From: a virus
Reading direction: 5' to 3' (one strand)
IMG/VR virus record: IMGVR_UViG_3300029957_000005
Span: 64,001 to 128,000 of that record
Length of the DNA: 64,000 bases
The position numbers and the translations under genes are program-made. Below, in pieces: positions 16,394-25,006 of the stretch. Numbering within the stretch: the first letter of the stretch is position 1; the number at the start of each line of letters is the position of its first letter. A model generated the notes under the pieces. The model was not told where the DNA came from. It ran no database searches and saw nothing but the letters and a program-made list of their open reading frames with translations.

Positions 16394-16774
16394 TTAGATC
16401 CATTTCGATTTGGCGAAGTCAACGAAGTCCTTGCGGGTGGAGTCTGCGAGCTTGCAGGCTTCCTTTTCTTTCATCGAGGGTCGAAACTCCTCGTAGACCT
16501 GAACCCAGATCATGTTCGAGATCTGGTAGAGGTAGGCGTTCAGCCAGTGGTGGTAGAAGACGCCCTGCTCGTAGTCCACGTCGATCATCTTGAGGGTATG
16601 TTCAAAGACCCACCAGTGTCGAGCTTCGAACTTCGGCTTGGTGTGAGTCTTGAGATTCCGATCCAACCAGATCAAGGTCTCGGTGAGAACGTCCAAGCTC
16701 GTGTTCTTCTCGATCTTGGTCACCGAGAAGTAGTCACGATCGAACTTGAAGTCCTTGGCGTAATAGTATTCCAT
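16394..16774 (-). CDS. Early protein, unknown function
   Basis: 126 aa from the ATG at 16774 (TGATG overlap). Helical and aromatic-rich (ARHWWVFEHTLKMIDVDYEQ, HHWLNAYLYQISNMIW). Not recognised. Confidence 0.65.
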   Translation of the reverse strand: MEYYYAKDFKFDRDYFSVTKIEKNTSLDVLTETLIWLDRNLKTHTKPKFEARHWWVFEHTLKMIDVDYEQGVFYHHWLNAYLYQISNMIWVQVYEEFRPSMKEKEACKLADSTRKDFVDFAKSKWI

Positions 16775-17031
16775 CACTTGTCCAGTTCGGTCTGGGCGAG
16801 GTCTTTGGCGAGACGGAATTTGTAGTCCGAGTCCCCGGCCATGACCTCGGTGATTTCGGTGAGGGTCTTGTGCATCGAGACTGCACGATCGGCAATCGCT
16901 GCCATCCGCATCAGCTCGACCTTGGCTTCGAGCTTTCCTTTTTCGGATCCGTCCTCGATCACTGCAAGGAGAATGCGAGCTGTGGCTTCCCAGGTCAAGT
17001 CGAAGTTCAGAAAACCGGTTGTCGTGCTCAT
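16774..17031 (-). CDS. Early protein, unknown function
   Basis: 85 aa from the ATG at 17031 with AGGAG 6 nt upstream; the open frame upstream of it overlaps the 55-aa gene and is not used. Predicted all-helical, amphipathic (LEAKVELMRMAAIADRAV). Not recognised. Confidence 0.65.
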   Translation of the reverse strand: MSTTTGFLNFDLTWEATARILLAVIEDGSEKGKLEAKVELMRMAAIADRAVSMHKTLTEITEVMAGDSDYKFRLAKDLAQTELDK

Positions 17032-17041
17032 GATCTTCTCC

Positions 17042-17209
17042 TCAGAGTTCGTAGCTGGCTGCGTCGACCGCTTGATAGTCGAACCATTCACCTTCGGCAT
17101 AGACGTAGTAGACTTCTTCGTCGAAGGCTTCGATCTGGACTTCACGACCTGTGGCAATGACTACCACATTCTCACCCATACCGAGTTTCTGGAAGCGTTC
17201 GAAAGTCAT
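17042..17209 (-). CDS. Small early protein, unknown
   Basis: 55 aa (MTFERFQKLGMGENVVVIAT...), acidic with a Tyr-rich middle (EEVYYVYAEGEWFDYQ). First gene after the promoter at 17236-17263. Confidence 0.6.
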   Translation of the reverse strand: MTFERFQKLGMGENVVVIATGREVQIEAFDEEVYYVYAEGEWFDYQAVDAASYEL

Positions 17210-17235
17210 CTCGTTTCTCCGATTTTGATGAAAGC

Positions 17236-17263
17236 ATCATATCACAGAGAAACGAGATGTAAA
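17236..17263 (-). promoter_or_regulatory. Early sigma70-like promoter
   Basis: TTTACA (17263-17258), 16 bp, TATGAT (17241-17236). Reads into 17209-15060, including the polynucleotide kinase. Confidence 0.7.
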
Positions 17264-17265
17264 CA

Positions 17266-17508
17266 TCAATCGAACGAAATCACGAAATATTTTCCGAAAT
17301 CGGCCGGATCATGAAGATCGTAGCCGAAGCAGGCTTCTTGGATCTCTTCGGAGTCGATAGTCATGAGATCCATGTTCGCATGACGTCCGAAGTGGGCAAC
17401 GACCTGCTCTCGGATTTCTTCGAAGGTGATTCCACCGGAGGAGTGGCGAATGTAGAGAGTAGTCTCCGAACTCTCCGGATACCGACGAGTCAGAGCGTTG
17501 TCGTGCAT
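17266..17508 (-). CDS. Early protein, unknown function
   Basis: 80 aa from the ATG at 17508 (TGATG overlap with the DNA ligase). Acidic C-terminus (EIQEACFGYDLHDPADFG). Not recognised. Confidence 0.6.
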   Translation of the reverse strand: MHDNALTRRYPESSETTLYIRHSSGGITFEEIREQVVAHFGRHANMDLMTIDSEEIQEACFGYDLHDPADFGKYFVISFD

Positions 17509-18677
17509 CAGTTGTCTCGCTTTCCGTCGTGGAAGACCTTGACTCGACCAAACCGGAGCTTCCCGTCCTCGGTGTAGCCTTGGAAGACCACGGTGACTTC
17601 GCACTTGCCTTCGTAGTCGGCACGGTTCTCGTAGATGACTCGATTGCGGAGCATCGAACCAGTGACGGAGGCATCCGAGGTCTTTCCATCAGGGAGCTGA
17701 ACAGTCACCGACTTTGCGGCTCCCTTCCAGTTTCCGAGACCGTCGCGGATTTCGAGGAGAGGGAACTCGGCGTCCATGAAGTCCTTGACCTTGATCAGGG
17801 AGGTGGTCCGCTTGTGTTCGTAGATCGAGCTCGGGTCTCGGATCATGACTCCTTCATAACCCTTCTCGAATTCCTCGTCGTGGACCTTCTTGATCAGTTC
17901 GGCGGTGGCGCCGACCGCTGAGGTGTAGACGAGCTGGATGACGTCTCCGAAGTATCCACCGAACTCACCGAAGAGCTGCTGGAGGAAGGCGACTCGTTCA
18001 CGGAAGGTGGCGGAAGGACGATCGTGGAGGATGACGTCATAGACGTGATACTGAACCTTGTCCCGGATCTCCTGTCGATCCTCCTCGGTCAGCTTCTCGA
18101 TCTTCTTGGTGTTGATCAGGGAGGACAGCTTCTCGAAGTCAGACTTGAGCTCGTGATTGTAGAGCTCACCGTCCAGGGTGATGTTGTACATGTCGAAGAC
18201 TCCGGTGAGCTTCTCCATGATGTGGTCCACCGTCATGAACGGCTTTCCGGAGCGCGAGTGACCACCATCCTCGGATGCGAGGAAGCGATTGCCGTCCAGC
18301 TTCGGCTGATAGGCAAAGTAGTCGGTCGGCTGCTTCTTCTTGAGGTGCTTGACCGAGTCGTAGGTTGCGGCCAGCATCGGAGCAAGGAAGTTGCTCTTCT
18401 TGGCGCCGTCGGCGGTCTCCGAATACTTCCGGCTCAGACGATCGCGATAGACCGACTGGATCTCGAGGTCGGCCTGGGCTTCTGGGGTGGTCTCATTGGA
18501 ACGACCGATATTCTTGGCTTCGGCGTCCCTCCAGTCCGAGGTGACCTTTGCTCCATCCACGAGACCGGAGACAGTTCGGTACTTTCCACCGTTCCTCTCT
18601 GCGTACCAGACACGAAGGTTGTCGTTCTGATCGATGTGATAGAGGTTTGGATAGACTTGATTGATCTGGAGTTGCAT
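17508..18677 (-). CDS. ATP-dependent DNA ligase
   Basis: 389 aa from the ATG at 18677 (AAGGA upstream). Motif I YQPKLDGNR with the adenylated lysine at ~126, motif III-like LDGELYNH, motif IV EGVMIRD, motif V LIKVKDF, and a C-terminal OB-fold with VVFQGYTEDGKLRFGRVK. It seals nicks in phage DNA replication and repair, the role of T4 gp30, but is shorter and closer in size to bacterial ATP-dependent ligases. In early operon 19146-17266. Confidence 0.9.
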   Translation of the reverse strand: MQLQINQVYPNLYHIDQNDNLRVWYAERNGGKYRTVSGLVDGAKVTSDWRDAEAKNIGRSNETTPEAQADLEIQSVYRDRLSRKYSETADGAKKSNFLAPMLAATYDSVKHLKKKQPTDYFAYQPKLDGNRFLASEDGGHSRSGKPFMTVDHIMEKLTGVFDMYNITLDGELYNHELKSDFEKLSSLINTKKIEKLTEEDRQEIRDKVQYHVYDVILHDRPSATFRERVAFLQQLFGEFGGYFGDVIQLVYTSAVGATAELIKKVHDEEFEKGYEGVMIRDPSSIYEHKRTTSLIKVKDFMDAEFPLLEIRDGLGNWKGAAKSVTVQLPDGKTSDASVTGSMLRNRVIYENRADYEGKCEVTVVFQGYTEDGKLRFGRVKVFHDGKRDN

Positions 18678-18691
18678 GTGGTTCCTTGGGG

Positions 18692-18916
18692 TTAGAGATA
18701 ATCGTGGTTGAAGATCCACATCTCGACTCCGGTCTCCCGTTCGATCTTGGTGGCTTCAATGCGGGCTGCGGTCGAGCTGACGAAACCGTACTCGGCTGCT
18801 TTGGGGAACTTGGCTCGGACGATCTTGCGATCCTCTCGGGCCTTCTTGGAGTTGGTGGCTGAAGCTACGTCGTAGCCCCAATAACGGCATCCTTTGAATT
18901 CTTCACCGACTTTCAT
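18692..18916 (-). CDS. Small early protein, unknown
   Basis: 74 aa, basic, with a helical middle (SATNSKKAREDRKIVRAKF). Not recognised. Next to last before the ligase in the operon. Confidence 0.6.
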   Translation of the reverse strand: MKVGEEFKGCRYWGYDVASATNSKKAREDRKIVRAKFPKAAEYGFVSSTAARIEATKIERETGVEMWIFNHDYL

Positions 18917-18927
18917 CGAAGGTCTCC

Positions 18928-19146
18928 TTACTTAGAGATCAGAGTGTAGGTCGTGGTCAGTTCGAAGATGGCGACCTGGGAACGCTCCCATCCATCTTCA
19001 TTCTTGATCTTGTCCAACCAGTCCAGGGCGTGTGTGGTCGAGAGGAACTGCTTGGCTTGCTTGATGTCCGGAGTTGCATTGTGCTCGTCGTGTATCCAAT
19101 ACCCTCTGTCTTTTTCTTTGAGGGCTACTGAAGTCTCGGACTGCAT
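18928..19146 (-). CDS. Small early protein, unknown
   Basis: 72 aa (MQSETSVALKEKDRGYWIHD). First gene downstream of the promoter at 19177-19205. Not recognised. Confidence 0.6.
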   Translation of the reverse strand: MQSETSVALKEKDRGYWIHDEHNATPDIKQAKQFLSTTHALDWLDKIKNEDGWERSQVAIFELTTTYTLISK

Positions 19147-19176
19147 GATCTTCTCCGATTTCGATGCTACACAATG

Positions 19177-19205
19177 AATCTACCACATTTGAGAGGATTT
19201 GTAAA
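19177..19205 (-). promoter_or_regulatory. Early sigma70-like promoter
   Basis: TTTACA (19205-19200), 17 bp, TAGATT (19182-19177). Leftmost early operon next to the divergent repeat region; reads into 19146-17266. Confidence 0.7.
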
Positions 19206-19268
19206 ATGAAAAGATTCTGGTCCGGCCTTTAACAAAATTACTCCAGGGACTCATTCTCGGTAATTTTA

Positions 19269-19295
19269 TTTCAAGCTCTTGAAACAATGTTTCAA
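19269..19295. repeat. Two nested inverted repeats of the TTTCAAG box
   Basis: TTTCAAG-CT-CTTGAAA (19269-19284) overlaps TTGAAACA-A-TGTTTCAA (19279-19295). Both are perfect. Confidence 0.85.
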
Positions 19296-19296
19296 A

Positions 19297-19314
19297 GTAA
19301 TATTGTTTCAAGAA
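19297..19314 (+). repeat. Direct repeat copy 1 (GTAATATTGTTTCAAGAA)
   Basis: 18 bp identical to 19385-19402, 88 bp apart. Confidence 0.9.
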
Positions 19315-19384
19315 TCAGCCGAAATTCAATAGATTATTACCGACGGATTTTATCGTTAGAGAACAATCACTTACAGGTGCTCGA

Positions 19385-19402
19385 GTAATATTGTTTCAAG
19401 AA
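19385..19402 (+). repeat. Direct repeat copy 2 (GTAATATTGTTTCAAGAA)
   Basis: Second identical 18-bp copy; contains the same TTTCAAG box as the inverted repeats. Confidence 0.9.
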
Positions 19403-19456
19403 GCCACGAATCTTTGATCGTTTATTATCAGCCAGAATTGGTTAGATAGTCTCGTA

Positions 19457-19564
19457 ATGTCTTTTTTCACTCTTGACGGAGAGCTTCAGCTCGGAGGCAG
19501 AGTGACCGCTGCTTCAGCAGCTGATTCCTTCAACATGAAGAATCAACCTTGGCTTCAGCCTTGA
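19457..19564 (+). CDS. Possible 35-aa peptide or gene remnant
   Basis: ATG at 19457 opens a 35-codon frame (MSFFTLDGELQLGGRVTAAS..., ending in WLQP) in the spacer before the baseplate genes. TTAGATAG lies shortly upstream and resembles a degenerate late element, but there is no convincing Shine-Dalgarno. The composition looks protein-like. It could be a real micropeptide, a remnant, or chance. Confidence 0.25.
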   Translation: MSFFTLDGELQLGGRVTAASAADSFNMKNQPWLQP

Positions 19565-19578
19565 AGCTTCAGCTTCAA
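19561..19578. repeat. Palindrome TTGAAGCT-TC-AGCTTCAA
   Basis: Perfect 8-bp arms with a 2-bp centre, within a run of CTTCAGC-type repeats (19485-19580). Confidence 0.8.
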
Positions 19579-19655
19579 TCACTACAGAATCTTTAACGTG
19601 TAGCGAGAGAGGGTTCAAATTCTGGATCTGCGATCCATCGGCTCCGCCGGACGTC

Positions 19656-19663
19656 AATATATA
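19656..19663 (+). promoter_or_regulatory. T4-type late promoter element (AATATATA)
   Basis: AATATATA ends 5 nt before the ATG at 19669; the first late promoter of the rightward structural block. Confidence 0.6.
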
Positions 19664-19668
19664 GGCAG

Positions 19669-20577
19669 ATGGAAGTCTTCGATCTAACCGGCGCAATCAC
19701 AACACAAGAAGAAACAAAGAGCGATCACTTCTCTGCAACTGAAGTGCCGGGCAATGTCACTTGGACTCAGATCAACGTGATCCAAGTTCGCAACAACACC
19801 ATGAATGGACCTACTGGTCTTCCGGGTATGGAGCAGATCGTCATCCCGACTTCTAAGAACAAGACCATCACTTCGACTCCCGGTGCAATCCCGACTGACT
19901 CAACTGGTTCTGACTCCAAACTGTCGGCTACCACCAGACTCACGTCCTCGATTGCTCTCCCACTTCCGACCAACTTGGTCTACTCTTCATCCAACGACTG
20001 GTCCGAAGAAGAGACCAACTTCCTTGAGAAGACCCTCGGCAAGGTGGCTAACGGAGGGATCCAGTCCGTTGCTGATGCTACCGGGAACATAGCCGACTTC
20101 GCCAAGAACAAGCTGATCAATATGGCCTCCATGACGGCCTTCAAGAAGTATGCTCAGAACTCAGGCTTCGCCGGAAATCCCTACAAGGAAGTCTACTACG
20201 GAGGCATTCGCTTCAGAACCTTCGCATGGCACTGGGAGCTGGCACCGAAGTCCGCTGCAGAAGCCAAGACCATCGAACGTCTTCTCTTCAGCCTCGAACT
20301 CGCTTCCCACCCAGAATTCCTCGGTGAGACCGACTCCTCAGCCTTCTGGATCCCGGACTCCTTTGAGGTTGAGTTCAAGGGCACGAACCTTCCGAAGCTT
20401 CAGCGTCTGGTCCTGACCTCCATGAATGTGGACTACTCCCAGTACGGGCCTAAGTTCATCGCCAATGGAAATCCGGCCTTCATCACCCTGGACCTGAACT
20501 TCATGGAAGTCGACATCCGTACCAAGAAGGAAGTCCGTGAGGCCTACGAAGGTCGCAATCTTCCGGAGATCTTCTAA
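19669..20577 (+). CDS. Baseplate tail-tube cap/initiator (gp48/gp54-like)
   Basis: 302 aa. The C-terminal half carries the tube-like fold signature shared by T4 gp48 and gp54: YYGGIRFRTFAWHWELAPKS, then AEAKTIERLLFSLELASHP, and a closing beta strand (FITLDLNFMEVDI). These proteins sit on the hub and nucleate tail-tube (gp19) polymerisation. The N-terminal ~130 residues are Thr/Ser-rich and variable. Only one gp48/54-type gene is seen here; T4 has two. Its stop overlaps the next start (TAATG). Confidence 0.75.
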   Translation: MEVFDLTGAITTQEETKSDHFSATEVPGNVTWTQINVIQVRNNTMNGPTGLPGMEQIVIPTSKNKTITSTPGAIPTDSTGSDSKLSATTRLTSSIALPLPTNLVYSSSNDWSEEETNFLEKTLGKVANGGIQSVADATGNIADFAKNKLINMASMTAFKKYAQNSGFAGNPYKEVYYGGIRFRTFAWHWELAPKSAAEAKTIERLLFSLELASHPEFLGETDSSAFWIPDSFEVEFKGTNLPKLQRLVLTSMNVDYSQYGPKFIANGNPAFITLDLNFMEVDIRTKKEVREAYEGRNLPEIF

Positions 20578-21140
20578 TGTACTTCTCGCTCTTCCCGTCC
20601 CTGATCTATGATGATGCTCTCCTGGTCGATCTGTCCAGGAAGATCAATGCTATAGAGCTGGATGATCCAAAATTCCTCTATGACGAATACATCATCCAGA
20701 ATGGAGAGCGTCCGGATGTTCTCTCGAACAAGTTCTATGGGGTCCCTTACTATCACTGGGTTATTCTGGTCACCAATGGATTGACTCTCAAGACCTGGCC
20801 GAAGTCAGATCGTCGGTTGGACAACTACACCACCGACAAGTATGGAAGCGATCTCTACAAGACGGCCCAGTACTTCGATGATGCCGGCAATCCAGTTCCC
20901 TACTCCTTCCCACTGTCCATTGAGGACTCCAACGGAGACACTCAGAATTTCTGGTTCAACGGGGACGGCTACGGCGTAGTCCAAGGCAACGATGTCTTCG
21001 CAGTCGGAGAAACTGCGACGAGCAAGACCAACTTTGAACTCGAGACAGAATCAAATGATGCAAGAGCCAAGATCAGGATCTTGGACAAGTCCTTCCTAGG
21101 AAGCATCACGGATCTCGCTACGTCTCTACTGGCGGCGTAA
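20577..21140 (+). CDS. Baseplate wedge protein gp53-like
   Basis: 187 aa. The N-terminal region matches T4 gp53: FLYDEYIIQNGERPDVLSNK and YGVPYYHWVILVTNGL. In T4, gp53 joins the outer wedge to the hub and locks neighbouring wedges together. Length agrees with T4 gp53 (196 aa). Starts at the TAATG junction with the upstream gene. Confidence 0.85.
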   Translation: MYFSLFPSLIYDDALLVDLSRKINAIELDDPKFLYDEYIIQNGERPDVLSNKFYGVPYYHWVILVTNGLTLKTWPKSDRRLDNYTTDKYGSDLYKTAQYFDDAGNPVPYSFPLSIEDSNGDTQNFWFNGDGYGVVQGNDVFAVGETATSKTNFELETESNDARAKIRILDKSFLGSITDLATSLLAA

Positions 21141-21141
21141 C

Positions 21142-22491
21142 ATGGGTGTAACCCTCAACACAAAGACGTATTCCCAGAAGATTAACCAGTATCCGGGTTA
21201 CTATGAGATTACAAAGTTGGAGCTCACTTCGACTTTCGGCAAGAAGACGGATTTGCTTCCGTTCTTCCTTGAAATGAACCTCTTTGAGGATCTCAACTCA
21301 CCGACCCTCACCGGATCCATCTCCCTTCTCGACACCAAGAACCTGATCAAGAACACTCCGATCATCGGCGAAGAAATCGTGGAGGTTGTAGTTTCGGATC
21401 AGTATGCCAAGATGGACAAGAAGTTCAGGATCTACAAGATCTCGGATCGCAAGCAGCCGAACTACGGCGTTCTGTCCTACAACCTACATTTCTGTTCCGA
21501 GGAGCTCTACATCAATGCCTACCAGAGAGTGTCCAAGGCCTATCAAGCAGTTCACTATGAGGACGCCGTCAAGGACGTCCTGACGAACTATCTCAAGTCT
21601 GACAAAGAGATACTGGTTGGGACCACAAAGCTTCAACAGTCCTTCATCCTCCCGAACTGGTCTCCATTCTTTGCTACAAACTGGATGGCGTCGAGATCCC
21701 AAGACGATGCGTATGTCGGCGGCAACTTCATCTTCTACGAGGATCTGGAGCGCTTCAACTTCGTGGCCGTCGAGAACCTCCTGGACGAAACAAAGAACAA
21801 ACCCTTCGCCGAGGTCTCGATCGATCCGATGAGACCAACAGTGGATGGTCGTATTGCCTATGACTCCCGTCAGGCCAAGGACGTGATGCGCTTCGAGTCA
21901 ATGGAGGTATCCAAGTCTCTAGACGTCCTCGAGAACATGACCTTCGGAATGTACAAGAACATGGTTCGAGTCATCGACGTCGGTGTCCGTGGAACCATCA
22001 CCAAGACCTACGACTACGAAGCTGAGTTCGACTCGGCCGTTCACCTCAAGGGACTGGACGATAAGTCCTTTCCACTAGCCAGCTCCAATCACCTGAATGC
22101 AGCCTTCGACATCCAGATGGAGAACAACGTCTTCATCAAGTCCAAGGGTTTGTTCTCCAACGAGCCGGACGGAGGATTCCAGGTCGAAGATTGGTTCTCA
22201 CCTCGCCTGTCCCAGATGCACCAGATGAACAACTTCGTCATCCGCGGAACTCTTCCCGGTCAGATGGAGATGAAGGTCGGAATGATCGTCAAGTTCAAGA
22301 TGCCGAACCCAGAAAATCTGGACGTCGGTGGTGTGATTGAACCGGACAAGGCGTACTCCGGAAATTATCTGATCACCTCCCTCAGAAGGATCTTCCAGAA
22401 GAACAAGTTCTACTGTGTGGTCGAGATGATCAAGGACTCGATGGCCCTGGACCTTGATGAACTGAGTGGATCCAATGGCACACACCTATAA
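21142..22491 (+). CDS. Baseplate hub subunit (gp27-like)
   Basis: 449 aa. It opens with strands typical of gp27-like hub proteins (ITKLELTSTFGKKTDLLPFF, ...LFEDLNSPTLTGSISLLDT), includes LPNWSPFFATNWMASRSQDDAY (the conserved 'P.W.PF..I..L..R' region) and VGGNFIFYEDLERFNF. It should form the trimeric central hub that bridges the six-fold tail and the three-fold needle. Encoded 1 bp after gp53 and overlapping gp4 by 17 bp. Confidence 0.8.
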   Translation: MGVTLNTKTYSQKINQYPGYYEITKLELTSTFGKKTDLLPFFLEMNLFEDLNSPTLTGSISLLDTKNLIKNTPIIGEEIVEVVVSDQYAKMDKKFRIYKISDRKQPNYGVLSYNLHFCSEELYINAYQRVSKAYQAVHYEDAVKDVLTNYLKSDKEILVGTTKLQQSFILPNWSPFFATNWMASRSQDDAYVGGNFIFYEDLERFNFVAVENLLDETKNKPFAEVSIDPMRPTVDGRIAYDSRQAKDVMRFESMEVSKSLDVLENMTFGMYKNMVRVIDVGVRGTITKTYDYEAEFDSAVHLKGLDDKSFPLASSNHLNAAFDIQMENNVFIKSKGLFSNEPDGGFQVEDWFSPRLSQMHQMNNFVIRGTLPGQMEMKVGMIVKFKMPNPENLDVGGVIEPDKAYSGNYLITSLRRIFQKNKFYCVVEMIKDSMALDLDELSGSNGTHL

Positions 22492-22912
22492 GGGCCTCTA
22501 CGAAGTCCAGAATCCAGAGAAGTACATTGGTGATTCTAAGAACGTAGTGTATCGCTCTTCTTGGGAGCTCAAGTTCTCAAAGTACCTCGACCACAATCAC
22601 AATGTAAAGAGATGGGCATCCGAGGAGATGGCCATTCCATACTACTACCCACTGGACGAGAAGATGCATCGCTACTTCCCGGACTACTATGTTGAATTCA
22701 CCAACAAGAAAATCTCGGTCATAGAGATTAAGCCGTTCGCTGAGACAATGCAGCCCATTCTCAAGAAGGGCGGGAACAAGAGGGTCTTTGGAGATCGACT
22801 CGCAACCTACATGAAGAACTGCGCCAAGTGGGATGCAGCCAAGGCTTTCTGTCTGGAGCGAGGTTGGACCTTCCACGTCTTCACCGAGAAGAGCCTAGCA
22901 CTTCTTAGATAG
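22475..22912 (+). CDS. Head completion protein gp4-like
   Basis: 145 aa from the ATG at 22475 (MAHTYKG, parallel to T4 gp4 MAYSGKW). Conserved blocks: YRSSWELKFSKYLD, WASEEMAIPYYYPLD, RYFPDYYVEF, ISVIEIKP. These form a PD-(D/E)xK-like nuclease pattern (D in FPDYY, E-x-K in IEIKP). In T4, gp4 is needed to finish DNA-filled heads before tail joining. Overlaps the hub gene by 17 bp. Confidence 0.85.
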   Translation: MAHTYKGLYEVQNPEKYIGDSKNVVYRSSWELKFSKYLDHNHNVKRWASEEMAIPYYYPLDEKMHRYFPDYYVEFTNKKISVIEIKPFAETMQPILKKGGNKRVFGDRLATYMKNCAKWDAAKAFCLERGWTFHVFTEKSLALLR

Positions 22913-22915
22913 ATA
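22908..22915 (+). promoter_or_regulatory. T4-type late promoter element (GATAGATA)
   Basis: GATAGATA, overlapping the end of gp4, ends 5 nt before the gp25 ATG at 22921. Confidence 0.7.
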
Positions 22916-22920
22916 CTCGA

Positions 22921-23301
22921 ATGCCTTTCATCGAGAAATATACCGATCTGGACATGTCCTTCCGAAGGACTTTTAGGAACGACGTCCGTAAGAAGGTCGA
23001 CGAAGAGGCCATCAATCAACACCTGAGACTTTTGATCCTCACCGAACAGGACGAGATCCCATTTGAGAACAACGTCTCCGCCGACGTTCGCAATCTTCTC
23101 TTTGAGAACTACACCGTCCCGGTCCAGGAGGCTCTGTCCTCTACCATCCGAAACATCCTCAAGCAGTATGAGCCTAGAATCACTGTTCAGGACGTCATAA
23201 ATACAGCGAACGGAAACGATCTCGAACTGACTGTAACATACGTCATCAAGCAAACTCGAGTGGTCGGTCAGTTCAAAACGATCCTGAAGAGAGCCCACTA
23301 G
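22921..23301 (+). CDS. Baseplate wedge protein gp25
   Basis: 126 aa with the gp25/W-family lysozyme-like fold: MSFRRTFRNDV near the N-terminus, VSADVRNLLFENYTVPVQEAL with the conserved E near the start of the helix, and a C-terminal ELTVTYVI strand. gp25 lies in the inner wedge, binds the first sheath ring and is conserved in contractile systems. The late element ends 5 nt before the start. Confidence 0.85.
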   Translation: MPFIEKYTDLDMSFRRTFRNDVRKKVDEEAINQHLRLLILTEQDEIPFENNVSADVRNLLFENYTVPVQEALSSTIRNILKQYEPRITVQDVINTANGNDLELTVTYVIKQTRVVGQFKTILKRAH

Positions 23302-23302
23302 A

Positions 23303-25006
23303 TTGTACCTGCAGAAGCTAGACGCATCCACCATCAAGGATAATTTCCGTGCCTTCCTGAAGACTCAGGACGAGTTCACGGATTACGATATGACTCAGTC
23401 AGGAATGGACTCCCTCCTGACCACCTTCGCTTATGCAATCCACTATGATGCCTATCAGGCCAACTCGTCCAATGCCGAGATGTTCCTGTCCTCCGCCCAG
23501 CTCCGCAAGAACGTCACCGGACGCGCGAAGATGCTCAAGTATCTTCCGAAGAGCAGGACCTCCGCCGTCTCGATCATCAACGTGATCGTGGACGAGCGTG
23601 ATGGACAAACCCTCCCGACCACTCTCTTCATGCCGAAGGGAACGGTCTTTGCCGTCTCGGCTAATCTGACCAAGACCTACTACTTCTCGACTCGTGAGTC
23701 CTATACGGCTTCCAAGGTCGGAACCACTTTCATCTTCGAGGACGTCAAGGTCTACGAAGGCCTCTATTCGAATGCCTACCAGAAGTACGAGAACGGGTTC
23801 ATCTCGACCATTCCGGATCCGAACATCGACACCTCATCGGTAGAAGTCTTCGTCCAGGAGGATCCGAACTCAAGCGTCTTCCAGGACTACGAGAAGGTCG
23901 ACTCCATTCTCAACCTGAGAGGCACCGATCGAGTCTTCTATCTCGAAGAGAACTTCGACGAACTCTATGGGATCTACTTTGGTGATGGACTCCTCGGAAA
24001 GAAAGTTGCTGACAACACCAACGTTCTGGTCACCTTCCAGACCTGCTCTGGACTGGACGGCAACGATCTTTCCGGGTTCTCCTTCGTCAAGTCTCCGTCA
24101 AAGACCGATCCGATCAACTCCGGTCGTGTGACGACCTTCACCAAGGCCTCTTCATCCGGTGGTGCAGAGCGTGAGTCCATCGACTCCATCAAGTTCAATG
24201 CGCCAAAGTACTTCTCGACGCAAGGCGTGATCATCAACGAGGACGCGGCCAACTACGTTGTTCCAAACCTCTACCCGGACATCAAGTCCGTGAACCTCTG
24301 GTCCGGCAAGGGCGTCTCGTTCGGAAAGACCTACATCTCTCTCAACCCATACGAGGACAATCTTACCGACGAACGCATCGCCGAGATCCTTGCCGATCTT
24401 GAGCGCAGACGCATGGTCGTCCTCACTTCCTTGGAGTATGTAGCGCCAACCTATCTGGATCTAGAGATCAGGCTGAATGTATTCTTCGATGGAACCAAGT
24501 CCATTACAGAGATCGAGACCGATCTTTATGAAAGAATACTTGCATATTCCAAGAACAATATCGAGGATTACAAGAAGAGTTTCATTTCTTCGAAGTTCAT
24601 CACCGAGATCACTCCAACTCTTCTTGGCTACGACTTCTCGCTCGGCGTCATCTCTCGTCAGACCGTCTACCCGAACTCCCTGGAGTCCTATGGGTTCAAC
24701 TTCTACAACGAGATCAAGACCCTCGTCTCGAACGACTTCACCTTCCAGGGATCCACTTCGTCCCTGATCTCGGATGGCTCGACCCTCAAGATCATCTCTG
24801 ATACCGGATCGGTCAAGAGAACCAACGCTGGTTCGATCGATCTCTCCACCGGAAAAGGAACAGTCCAGGGAGTGAACATTCAGGCGATCACCGCCAACAC
24901 CTTTGAGATCAAGGCAGAACCAGTCCGTGAGTCCATCTTCGCCAAGGAGAATTCCATCTGCAGGATCCTCGAAGGCGACATCAAGATTAGTTATGAGGTC
25001 CTATGA
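23303..25006 (+). CDS. Baseplate wedge protein gp6
   Basis: 567 aa from a TTG at 23303, directly after the gp25 stop; no in-frame ATG precedes it. The N-terminal half matches gp6 (IKDNFRAFLKTQDEFTDYDM, SGMDSLLTTFAYAIHYDAYQ, SAQLRKNVTGRAKMLKYLP). gp6 dimers make the inner baseplate ring that transmits the contraction signal. The last codons overlap the start of the next gene by 4 bp (ATGA). TTG is used also for gp14 and gp15. Confidence 0.9.
   Translation: MYLQKLDASTIKDNFRAFLKTQDEFTDYDMTQSGMDSLLTTFAYAIHYDAYQANSSNAEMFLSSAQLRKNVTGRAKMLKYLPKSRTSAVSIINVIVDERDGQTLPTTLFMPKGTVFAVSANLTKTYYFSTRESYTASKVGTTFIFEDVKVYEGLYSNAYQKYENGFISTIPDPNIDTSSVEVFVQEDPNSSVFQDYEKVDSILNLRGTDRVFYLEENFDELYGIYFGDGLLGKKVADNTNVLVTFQTCSGLDGNDLSGFSFVKSPSKTDPINSGRVTTFTKASSSGGAERESIDSIKFNAPKYFSTQGVIINEDAANYVVPNLYPDIKSVNLWSGKGVSFGKTYISLNPYEDNLTDERIAEILADLERRRMVVLTSLEYVAPTYLDLEIRLNVFFDGTKSITEIETDLYERILAYSKNNIEDYKKSFISSKFITEITPTLLGYDFSLGVISRQTVYPNSLESYGFNFYNEIKTLVSNDFTFQGSTSSLISDGSTLKIISDTGSVKRTNAGSIDLSTGKGTVQGVNIQAITANTFEIKAEPVRESIFAKENSICRILEGDIKISYEVL

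Larger units (their letters stand above)
19206..19456. other. AT-rich divergent spacer with nested repeats (possible origin or control region)
   Basis: No gene is supported in this AT-rich stretch between the leftward early operon and rightward late block. It holds clustered TTTCAAG/CTTGAAA boxes, including inverted and direct repeats listed separately. The layout (iterated short boxes, low GC, strand switch) is what one expects of a replication origin or a regulator-binding region; which one cannot be decided from sequence alone. Confidence 0.5.

Noticed and set aside
19514-19696. 60-codon minus-strand frame over the late promoter of the first baseplate gene
   Set aside because: Overlaps the promoter and start of 19669 and has no ribosome site.
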